DNA from: Vitrella brassicaformis
Lineage: Eukaryota > Sar > Vitrellaceae
NCBI GenBank assembly: GCA_001179505.1
Contig: CDMY01000305.1
Span: forward strand, 11,878 to 75,877
DNA: 64,000 bases
Reading direction: 5' to 3'
Below, one piece after another: positions 9,983 to 19,803 of the stretch. Position 1 is the first letter of the stretch. Each line of letters begins with the position of its first letter. The notes beneath the pieces are model-generated. The model had not been told where the DNA came from. It did not search any database and saw only the letters and a program-made list of their open reading frames with translations. Both the position numbers and the translations under genes were made by a program.

Positions 9983-11967
9983 ATGGACGACTGTTTTTCT
10001 CAGAATCCATGGCAGATGCAGATGCAGCAGGCGCCGTTGAAGATCGAAGGCGTGCTGCCCAAGAAACGCAAGCAGTCTGGAGATGACCTCCAGCCGCCAG
10101 CACCCGGCCCATCACACGACGACCAAAGCCACCAGCACAGGCCAAGCGGTCATGAGGATGCTCCTGTTGCCGCCTCTCGTCCATCCGCCGACCAGGCGTC
10201 AGTGCAGAAGGGCGGTGCTGCGTGTGCTGTGGGAGGTGTTGTGGTCAAGCAAGAGCCGGGAGTGGGCGGCTCTCCGGCGGCGTCAACAGCGGACGACCAC
10301 AAGGGGAAGATGGTGGCAGCTTGCAAGACTCCTCCGAGGACACCAGGTGTGTGACGCAGAGAGCCCTGACTGGCCGCATGGCTGGATGGATGGCCGGTCC
10401 GCGCATCGCATCATGCAATGCACATGCAGGTCAGGAGATCACGGCCACAGATGCGGTGAGTGTGAGTGTGAGTGTGCGATAACTAACGGGCTGCCCATGC
10501 ACACCTGCATACTCTGGGTGTTCGAGCTGTGCAGGAGTTGGCTCGTTTCGGTGTGGTCGAGTCGGAGGGCTTCCTGCCTAACGAATTAGTGGTGGTCCCA
10601 AGAAGCGGCAACCGCCTGTGCTACGCAAGGTTCATCGATGCAGAGTGAGTGAGCAAAACCATTTGCAGAGGCTTTCATTCATTCAGCTATCCACTGACTA
10701 CTGTGTCCTGTGTGCCATCAGCAAGGACCTGGGGATGGTCAAGGTGTATCTGTGCCCTCCCAACGACGGAGCGCAGCAGCAGAAAGAGCTGCCAGGTGAC
10801 CAAACGCGTCCGCACCCACACACACATGGATGGTTCGATGGAGTCGACGCATTGCTCCCTGGACGGACGGATGTGGTGTGTGCAGGCGTGTTAGTTGGGA
10901 AGCTGCCCCCTCTGGTAATCATGGCGGACAGGAAGGAACCAGAAGGCGGCTACGCTGACTGTGTCCGCTCTTGTGTGGTGGCTGCAGAGGCAGTGCAAAG
11001 GCGAGAGCGTCCACACAAAGGTAACCGAGACCGCAGCAGACACACACACACGTCCCTGCAAAGCCCCTCCTACCCTGCTGTTCGTGTCAGGCGGATCGTG
11101 CCAGGGACACCATCAGTTCGCTTCATTCGTTTCTGAAGCAGCACCTGCCTTCTCCGGAGGTCATGACGGCCGCGGCAAAGGCCATCGGGAAGCAGACCAG
11201 CACCACCAACAAGGAGGGGGCAGCGCCTGCAGTAACTAAACCACAGATTCTCTCACGTCACATGTGCTATCTATAACTCCAGTGACTGACGCCTGTGTAT
11301 GTGTGTGCCTTGCCTTGTCAGTTGAGCTCAAGTGTCCTCGAGCACTCACTGTCGCTGCTCGTCCACCAGGTAGGCGCTGTGTGCTGTCTGTCTCCTCCTC
11401 TGCTGTGTACCCACCATGTCTGTCTGCCCGTGTGTCTGTGTGTCTGTGCGTCCAGGCGTCCCTACTGCACTCTTATGCATCCGCCGCATCCAGTGCCACT
11501 ATGCCGGCAGAGCTGCCGCCGCCACCGACTGGCGATATCAAGGCAGAGGCAGCAACAGCAACAGGCACGAGCCAAGACGAGGTAGCGCAACACACGCCAA
11601 TAGCTCCAGAGAGGACAACAGGGAAGCCGCCTGCCCATTTGCTTTGATTTGCTTGCAGGATGTGGCCGCGTTGAGGAAGGCGTTGCGCGACGAGAGGGCT
11701 GCCCACGTCAAGTCTGCGAGAGCCGCACTCAGCACTGCAGCTGTTTGAAAGAATGTTGCGCATTTGTGCGTCAGGGAGCTGCAACTACTGCGAGAGGGGA
11801 TCAACCTGCAAATCGACCAGGCCATCAGGTCTGTCTGTGGTGGGAATGGTCCACGTGTCTGTCTGCTGTGCTGCCCTGCCCGTTGCGCTGCATCCTGTAT
11901 GTGTGTGGATGTAAGTAATGCATGCAGGTGGCACTCACTGTCGCCCCGGTCTGAGAGGCCCTCATGA
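9983..11967 (+). CDS. Twelve-exon protein with C-terminal coiled coil
   Basis: Exons in phase: 9983-10346, 10430-10455, 10535-10644, 10722-10795, 10886-10914, 10988-11020, 11091-11231, 11322-11369, 11456-11581, 11659-11711, 11775-11828 and 11928-11967, about 365 residues. The N-terminus has a basic PKKRKQ motif, a candidate nuclear localisation signal. The middle (ELARFGVVESEGFLPNELVV then KDLGMVKVYLCPP) looks globular but matches no family I know. The end forms a heptad-like helix, ALRDERAAHVKELQLLREG, which appears only if the intron at 11712-11774 is spliced; without it the frame stops. Several exons are tiny (26-33 nt), so individual borders may be wrong although all phases agree. Function unknown. 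Confidence 0.62.
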
Positions 11968-12327
11968 TGGATGCAGCGAGCGACGGACGGGTGCAGCCGT
12001 AGGTAGGATGTGTGTAGAGAGAGGTACATGGCGCACCATCCACTCATTAATGCATTGCGAGAGAGCTAGACCAACTCAGACGTTCGTGTCGTATGAACAT
12101 GTATCTGTTATCGAAGCTGTCACCGTCTGCCATGTCATCCAGTCAGTCAATCATTCACCGCACACACTCATCCATCAGTCAACACCATTAAACGCACCTC
12201 ATCCTGCCGCCGTCTCTGGCTACATAGAGAGAGGCAGGCAGCAGATGAGCATCTACCACGGCATTCACGTCGGTGACACCGTCTGGCTGGGTGCCACTGG
12301 GTGAACACATCAGGAGAGTGACTCATA
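11968..12327. other. Convergent 3' spacer
   Basis: Tail-to-tail spacer of 360 nt between the 9983 gene and the ankyrin gene. No feature is seen. Confidence 0.4.
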
Positions 12328-15158
12328 CTAACTCCATGCCAGCTGCTGCCAGTCGACCGCTGCCACGTCCTTGGTGAAGCCGTTGTCGATGCTGGCCGGC
12401 AGCCCGTCGTATCTCGCGGCCTCGTCCAGGATGGCCCGCTGCACCACCTCACGCAACTCCAGCAGCCGATGCCCCCTCACGGCGAAGCACTGCAGCTGCG
12501 GCACCCGCACCCTCTCGCCGCCCACATTGGTCGTCCCGCCCACCACCTCCTTATTGCCCACCACCTGCAGCGATGCGGCGGCCCTCACGAACCGCGCCAT
12601 CGCAGTGTTGACGCGGCGGCCGACCTCAGTCACGTTCTGGACGGGGCGGGGGCTCTGCTCGAGCACCGATGGGTTGACGAAGGACGACGCCACGCGCCAT
12701 GCGATGGCCGACATGTCCTGGTTGGCGAAGGGCATGTAGTCGTCTTGCCAGGAGGGCTCCGGGTCGACGTGTGGGGGGAGGGGGGGAGGAGGCACCGAGC
12801 GGCGGGATGGGTCGAATGAGAGGAAGGCGGCCTTGAGCCGCTGGGCGGTGGCATTGTGGAGTGCCTCTGTCAGCGCGTCGGCCATCTCGCGCTGAGGTCG
12901 CAGGGCGGCGTTGACGGCAGCCATGACGTCATCCGGCATCTCGTTGAGCACTGTCGCGTACTCGGGCAGCACCAGCTGGCGACGACGGTGGTGTCGCTCT
13001 GTGGCTGTGGGCATGAGGGCGATGTCAGCGCCCGCCTGGAGGAGCACACGGATGGTGGTCCTGATGCGGGGGATCCGGATGCTGAGCCGATCCCTCTCGG
13101 CCTGCCCCGTGTTGTTGTCTTGCAGCCGCTGCGTGTCGTCATCGAGTCGCTTGGCAGCGACAGTGAGAGGTGTGAGGGTGGAGAGGTTCGGCAGGCCTCT
13201 GTTGATGTCGGCAGCGGGGAGGCGCCGGCAGAGAGACGCAGCGACACAGTGGAAACCCCAGTTTGCCACCCGATGCAGTGGCGTCCAACCAAGAATGCCT
13301 GTCGCCGTGATGTCCGCCCCGTTGGTGATCAGCAGGCCGATGTAGCTCTCGATAAACTGCTGGGACCAGACGGGAGGGGTCAGGGCCGCCCAATGCAGCG
13401 GACTGGTGCCATGGTTCGCATCGGTCTCGGTTGCGAGTGTGCTGTCCCGCTGGATGAGCTGCCGGTAGATGGACAGCAGCGTGGCCTCGTGAGCCTCAGT
13501 CGGCTGGTCCGTCGGCAATGTGAAAGGCAGCTCCATCACCCGACGCCCCCGCAGCTGGATGCCTGGAACAGACAGACAGACAGACAGACATAGAATCGAA
13601 CATCATGGTGTGTGTTACGTGTCGTGAGTGCTGTGAATGGGTGCGTACCTGGCTGGCCCATCAGGAGGCCGAAGGCGGCCCGGTTGCACGAGGCGATAGC
13701 CACTCGGATGGGCCTAGAGAACCCCCTACCTGCGTTGATGTCCGCCCCTCTTTCGATGAGGGCCTTCATGATGGCGAGCTGGAGCGTGGTGTCCTCCCAC
13801 ATGGGCAAAACGACGGGACAGTAGTCATCGCCGTCGGCTGCCCAGATGGACGGCACGCTGTTGTCCGTAAGATTGTCGATGCACAGCGACATCAGCGGAC
13901 AGGTCCAGTAGCCACCCGTGCTGCCCGCCGCCCGCAGCAGTGTCTCCACATTGGGGTCGGCTCCCTGCTGCTGGATCATGTCCGTCATCTGCTGTGCGTC
14001 AGTGACGGTGCGGCGGATGATGGCCTTGGACAGCCGACTGCTGGCGACACTGGTGCCACAAGGGAAGCGGGCGTCAACGACCTCCTCCTTCAAGCTCTTC
14101 CAGCCAGGTGGTAGCGGTGGACCTGTGGCACAGCGTCCACAGGGGAGGGTGGTATCTGTGTTGGTGGTGGGTGATTTGTTCACCGACCTCTATCCTGTCG
14201 GTCCTGCTCGCTGCCCTGCTGCCCACCAGAGGCACCAACACCAGCTCCACCAACACCACTGCTGACGCCCCCTCCGAGACGGGGCGGTTGCGGTGGGCGA
14301 AGACCAGTGGATGAAGGCACGCCAACACCAGCAGCAGCAGGAAGGGCAGCGGGGGGGTTCTGCACACACCATACACAACAAAACACAGCCATGCCACCTG
14401 TGGGTTAGTCAGCCATCATCGTGCTGTGGTGCTGACTGAGGGACAGAGGAGGCATGCAATCACCTGTGGCTGTTGGCCATTGGGCAGTTTGGCGGCAGGT
14501 TGGTTTGTCTGGCCGTCTCCCCTGGCCCTCTTGTGCTCCTCACGCTCCAGAGGAGAGCCGGCACGCTTCACAACACCTACACCTTCACACACACACACAC
14601 ACACACACGACCCAGACCATGATGACGAGCTGCAGCAGCCCGGCTGCTGTGCATTCATTGACTACCCGTGTAGCTAGATGCCGATGCTGCCGATGCTGCT
14701 GCTGCTGCTGCTGCTTTGTGGCCCACCCGCCACGCTTGCCGTGAGATGAATGACCTGCCGTTTGCCGCGGCGGAACAGCCGATGACACACACAGGTAGGG
14801 GAGAGTGGGTGAGGGTGTCTGTCTGTCTGTCGCGGTGCTCTTGTGTGTTGGCGTACCGGTGATGGCATGTGAGAGGGCTTTGTCATGGAGGCGTTGTTCC
14901 TCTGCCTCATGACGACATTGCTCACCGCACCATCGCCCGCACGGTCCTCCTGGTGCTCCTCCACATCCACTGGCCGCCGCTCGTCACCGCCGCCACGTTG
15001 CTCTGCACGCTCTAGATCGTCTGCACACACGATGCTTGGCGATGTTGCGATGTGTGTGATGTGCTGCATCTGTCTGAGCTGAGTGTACCTTCATCGCCAT
15101 CGTCACCGTCCGCCGGGCCAGCAGAGGCCATGTCGGTGTCCTGACGACCCGACGACAT
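12328..15158 (-). CDS. Ankyrin-repeat protein
   Basis: Seven exons: 15158-15089, 15020-14926, 14754-14727 (tentative), 14576-14464, 14359-14188, 14122-13649 and 13562-12328, about 728 residues. Ankyrin signatures are visible: TSPLHWAAL, then GLLITNGADITATGILGWTP then LHRVA, then TPLTVAAKR and VLLQAGADI, plus LIERGADINAGRG in the previous exon. These give about four to six degenerate repeats. The N-terminal 180 residues are acidic, then Gln/Gly/Pro-rich. The third exon is uncertain: a CAG repeat (14695-14712) and TG tract make alternative exons possible, including one reading a Gln run. The 65-nt intron 14187-14123 was chosen over a 32-nt alternative because other introns are at least about 50 nt. 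Ankyrin repeats mediate protein binding; the partner is unknown. Confidence 0.78.
14695..14713. repeat. CTG/CAG trinucleotide repeat
   Basis: About six perfect CTG units on the plus strand (CAG on the minus). It lies in a tentative intron of the ankyrin gene, but could code a Gln run if the exon choice differs. Confidence 0.85.
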
Positions 15159-15578
15159 CGCTCTCACTCACTCAGACAGACAGACAGCTGCACCACGGAC
15201 CACACACAGACAGATGAGGGCCTGCAGGCACCTGATGCATTTGTTGTGTGCGTCAGTGCTTGCCTATCAAAGGTATGAGTCGGCGGCCAGCCGCACACTC
15301 ACAGACACACTCAACCAACCACTCCGCCCGTCGACAAGGCAGACCTGAAGACCACAAACACACACAGCCAGCAGACAGATCATCGGCGTCCCTGTGAACG
15401 CAACCAATCGCCGCATCTTCCCACTCACCGTCGGAGAGGCCGCCACGTGGCGCTTTCAAGAGTGACGGATAAGCCGCTGATGGATCAGTTTGCACACGGG
15501 AAGCGGACCAGCAGGGCTTCACAGTGCCTCCACTGGCTCACCAAGAGGACCCTTAAACAACAAAATCGTCCCCTTCTC

Positions 15579-16901
15579 TCAGGCTCGCATCGATCGGCTT
15601 GGGGTTGACAATGGAGGGTGAAGGAGCCCTTCTGGTGGGCTCACAGGACTCGTGAGGAGCCAAGCATTCAGCCGCAGTGCGCCCAGCTCACTTTGGATGA
15701 ATTGCTGATGTGAATAGAGCAGCTCACTAAGTGAGCGTATGCTGCTGATGGATAGACTCCTATGTGCCCACAATGTTTGTGTCTGCGCTGCGTGAATCGA
15801 TGAAGAGTGGTCACTACTTCACATGAGCACACAGTATAACAAAAGCATGAGACATCTCACACAGTCACCATCCCGCCGTCGGCCGCTCTTCGAGGTCACT
15901 GTGGCAGTCGACAGGCACACACCAAACACACACACACACGATGGCCGCACACACGATGGCATCGCTTCCTCGCGATCGATCTCTATACTGTCAGCTGACT
16001 GCCCTTCTGAGAATCACACACAAACACACACGCCCCTCTCCCCTCCCCTCCCCTCCCCAGCTCACACAGCCTCTCTCAAAAGCTCGCCAGTTTGCCCAGC
16101 AATCCCTCGCCGTCCCAGTCACCACACCAGGGGCAGTCAGCCGCACCAGCAGCGCGCGCCCAGATGCGCCTCGTCGTGGCGTTGTCCCGCCGCAGCATTT
16201 CGCTGTACTTGATGTCAGCCCTCGTCAGCGATGTCATCACACAGAGGGGCTAAAGGCGAACGGCAGCAGCCGGCTGAGCAACCGGTTGATGAGCGCGTCA
16301 TTGCAGCCAACCCACTTAATAAGCTGGCCCGCTGTTTCTTCCACCGTCTTGTGGACTTGTGCTGCTGCTCCTCCTCTTGCTGTTGCCGTTGCTGTTGAAA
16401 GGCTGCCTCTTGCTGTTTCAGCAGGTCGATGGCCTCGCGGATGCCTCGCAGCATGGCTGCCTGCCGCTCACCATAAGCCTCGCTCTCTCCGCCCTGTCCC
16501 TCTGCCTCTCCCATGATGGCCCACTCAGGATGCTCTTCATCGGTCCGGACCTCGATGTCAAAGGAAGCGCCGATGGCCATCCGGGCAGACCTGAAGGGGT
16601 GGCCCTCAGAGAAGCCCACTCATATCGGCCCGCCGCAGCCACCGCCCGTATGGTCTGCACGCCCCGCACGCAGACACATTTAGACGCACACAGATGTCCT
16701 CAGAGTGGTGAGTAGTTGGGTTTGCTCGTTTGCCGCCCACCTCTCTTGAGCTCTGCCGGCAGTTCTACACTATGTAGAACTGAGCATAGTTGCAGTACTG
16801 CGTGTAGATCTGATCGAGAGCTTTGCCTTGTCCTCCACGGGGCGCAAAGGCCGTCTGGCACGGATGTCGCCGAGCTTCTCGATCATCTTGTTGACATTGT
16901 A
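15579..16901 (-). CDS. Tentative nine-exon gene, unknown function
   Basis: Phase-consistent exons: 16901-16799, 16744-16692, 16654-16591, 16534-16472, 16412-16312, 16249-16147, 16006-15955, 15898-15869 and 15744-15579. From the first ATG (16886) they give about 239 residues. Coding character is best in MIEKLGDIRARRPLRPVEDK, VEETAGQLIKW, MTSLTRADIKYSEMLRRDNA and SELLYSHQQFIQSELGALRL. Single frames here are broken by stops, and only splicing yields a continuous protein. Several donors are weak (gtctgc, gttggc), as found in better supported genes of this window. An upstream exon near 17000 could exist. No family was recognised. Treat the exact model as a hypothesis. Confidence 0.42.
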
Positions 16902-17866
16902 CTCTACACACAGTCACAGACACAGACACACACACAGACACACACACAGAGAGAGATGACTCGAACATACTCGAACAGTGGTGTGCACCACCGTCAGATG
17001 GCGCTTTGACGGTGGTGCTTGTGGCTGTGCAGGTGATATGTTTGATTTGGTGACATGTTAGAACACAACACTGACTGGCTCGTACGTGAGCGTTCTGCTG
17101 CGTTATGTCATCCGACAACCGGCAATCAGTCCATCCCTTTCAGTCAGACACACTCGATCGAGTGGATAAATGCACGAGAGTCACCATGACATGCACAAGG
17201 CAGGCCACCCAATGGAGGGAGGGTAGGCTTAGATAGATAATCAGGGCAGGCACCCGCGCAGGGGAGGCAGGAGGGCATGCAGACAGCAGAAACATCCACC
17301 CGGTGGACGGACGAGAAAAACACCCCATTCCATTCCATGGCATGCATCCGACGAACAAATAGCCGCCCGCTCTTCTGCGAAGAAAGGAGGGAGGGAACGG
17401 TGGGTGCCATTCCTCACTCACTGCTCGGGGCGTGTTTCTATCTCCCGTCTCCCCACGGAGACCACTGTGCTCGTGTTAGGGAGCACACGATCAGCGTGAG
17501 AAGATCCGTGAGGAAACTCCGCCGCGAACGGTGCAAGACACCCAGGAAGACAGTGTCGATCGATCAACAACGAGGACGGGCACGCGTGAAATGGTCTCCC
17601 CTCCCCCCCGCTCCCCCACTCTTTCTCATTACGCGGGCTCACGTTCTTCCCATCCCCGCTAGCAAGTCACTCGGCCACACTGGCTCGCCGTCTACCGCAG
17701 CCTGCCTGCATAACCTGCCCGCCCCACGACATCGCATTCTAGCTGTGAATGATACAATGGCCATTAGAAAGAAGAAAGACCCGCCAATTGCTGTTGATGC
17801 GCTCACTCACTGCCTGCCTGCATGGCACTGCCTGCCTGCATGGATCGTGTCTGTCGTATGGTGACG
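16902..17866. other. Intergenic region, nothing clear
   Basis: This 965-nt stretch includes CA repeats near 16917-16950. The plus-strand frame 17277-17864 lacks coding character. A possible 5' exon of the gene at 15579-16901 may lie at 16980-17040. No RNA gene is seen. Confidence 0.35.
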
Positions 17867-19361
17867 TCAGAGGTGGTGTATGACGTCCTTGAGGTAGTGC
17901 GACGCCCGCGAGAGGAGGGAGGTGTCCATCTGACGCTGCAACTCTTGACGACGATGCCTAAACACACACATACATAGACACCCACAGACACAGACACATA
18001 ACAACAAAGTGCAGGTGCTGCCTGTGTCTTGTGTTGTGTTGTGTTGTGGTGATGGTCAGTCACGTCACCGACCTTTGCATGAGGTACTCCCTCAGCCAGT
18101 GGATGCCCAGCCCGCCCCCAACGAGCAAAACCAAACGAAAGGTACCTGTGTGGTGTGCACACAACCAATCAATAAGACGGCATGGCATCAACACAGCTGG
18201 CGGCGTGTGCGTGTGCGCGTGCGTGTGTGTCTCGAGGCACTTACCCGACTTGAGGAGCCTTCTGGCCCATCTAGGCAGCTTGATCCAGGCGGGAGGGTCA
18301 GGCTCTGCTGGGGGGGCCTGCGTGAGGCTCTCAGCGACGGCCTTCATGTTGTTCTGGATGATGACAGGTGGCGGCTGGGCCGCCTTGCTCGTCGCCTCTA
18401 CCGTCTGCTTGACGATGTGCTGAGTCCACGCGGCGATGCTCTGGGACCTGACAAAGAATATAAACGGACAGACAGACGCAGACAGTCTTCCCGTGGCACG
18501 ACAATGGACCTCTTCCCCTCCCCTCCCCTCTCCTCTCTTCTCCTCTCTCTGTGTGTGCGTGTGCGTGTGCGTGTGAGTGTGTGTGTATGCGCACCAGAGC
18601 TGCTGCTGCGCCAGGTTCTGCTGCATGGCGCGTGTCTGCTGCGCCCCCCAGCCGCTCCCCTCCCCCGGATGTGCAGCAACGGCGTATCCATGCCTGCCGC
18701 CCGCTCCCGCCCCCCCATTAGCACTCGCACCGGCGTACGGCGCCACCGAGTAGTCCGGCTGGGGATAACCAGCTCCGCCGCCCTGTTGGTGATACGCAGC
18801 ATAGGCACCAGCAGAGGAAGGGGGGGGGGGNNNNNNNNNNNNNNNNNNNNNNNNNNNNNNNNNNNNNNNNNNNNNNNNNNNNNNNNNNNNNNNNNNNNNN
18901 NNNNNNNNNNNNNNNNNNNNNNNNNNNNNNNNNNNNNNNNNNNNNNNNNNNNNNNNNNNNNNNNNNNNNNNNNNNNNNNNNNNNNNNNNNNNNNNNNNNN
19001 NNNNNNNNNNNNNNNNNNNNNNNNNNNNNNNNNNNNNNNNNNNNNNNNNNNNNNNNNNNNNNNNNNNNNNNNNNNNNNNNNNNNNNNNNNNNNNNNNNNN
19101 NNNNNNNNNNNNNNNNNNNNNNNNNNNNNNAGAGGAAGGGGGGGGGGGGTGGTGAAGCGAGTAAGGGGAAGAGGAGGAGCTGCTGGCGCCCCCCGCATAG
19201 TCGGCGGGGAGGACGGTGGCCCCGTAGGCAGAGTGGCCAATCCCCCAGCCACCGTAGTCACTCACTTGGGACGGACGAGGGATGGTCTCGACGTCGTCTT
19301 CGCTGCTAGTCGGGGCGGCTTCACCACTCCCGCCGCTCGACCAACCGAAGAGCCGCCTCAT
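17867..19361 (-). CDS. Single-TM protein with Pro/Gly/Tyr-rich N-terminus (contains assembly gap)
   Basis: Four exons join in phase: 19361-18595 (interrupted by 300 N), 18447-18245, 18145-18073 and 17957-17867. The N-terminal exon is Ser/Gly/Pro/Tyr-rich, with PPPPSS on both sides of the gap and AYAAYHQQGGGAGYPQPDYS after it. Exon 2 has KLPRWARRLLKSG just before one hydrophobic segment, LVLLVGGGLGIHW, and the last exon ends with QELQRQMDTSLLSRASHYLK. This layout fits a tail-proximal membrane anchor with a short helical end. The family is not recognised; peroxin-14-like layouts were considered but no diagnostic motif was seen. The reading frame stays open 156 nt upstream of the chosen ATG at 19361, so the start could be earlier. 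Confidence 0.65.
18831..19130. other. Assembly gap of 300 N inside coding exon
   Basis: Exactly 300 N, a typical placeholder length. Both edges carry the same AGAGGAAGG plus G-run sequence, so the missing piece is probably a tandem repeat coding Pro/Ser. Confidence 0.95.
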
Positions 19362-19803
19362 CGCCACACCGACGGCTGCCCAGTCAAGCCCACGGAGTAG
19401 CACCAGTTGCAACCAACCAAGACGAAAGACAAGAAGCTCCGAGCGTGTCGAGGACCAAAGACGGGGCTCTTCCGGCCGATGCTGCCTCTTGGAGGGTGCA
19501 GCAGGAACCCGGGGCACCTAAGACGAGAGCCCACTTCTTGCGCGCTTAGCAGCAGCAGCGGTTTCAGGGAGCACCCTAGGTGGCCTGACGGCCAAGTCCC
19601 CTGTCGTCTGTCCAACATGAAAACACACACCCTAACATGCAACCCGGACACGAAACGCGCTTAGAAGGTGCGAGCTCTGGCGAAAGAAGGTACGAAAACA
19701 GCGCTTCCAGGTGAAGGCAGTACAGAGACCTGTCTATTGACGAGATCTCACTCTTCGGCAATGAGTGGTTGACTAACTATCAACCACACAGATCCAACTG
19801 CGC
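19362..19803. promoter_or_regulatory. Divergent spacer before TTI1
   Basis: A 442-nt head-to-head spacer between the TM protein gene and TTI1. No clear promoter box was recognised. Confidence 0.35.

Noticed and set aside
12856-13593. 245-codon plus frame
   Set aside because: Antisense of ankyrin exons; no motif, and the minus strand carries ankyrin signatures.
14156-14187. 32-nt intron in the ankyrin gene
   Set aside because: A 65-nt alternative ending at 14123 also keeps phase and fits the size of other introns, so the ultra-short form was not adopted.
17277-17864. 195-codon plus frame
   Set aside because: Mixed composition, no motif, no splice context and no fit to neighbours.
19362-19517. 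N-terminal extension of the single-TM protein
   Set aside because: The frame is open, but the ATG at 19361 begins a more typical sequence; the extension reads like UTR. It is left as an alternative.
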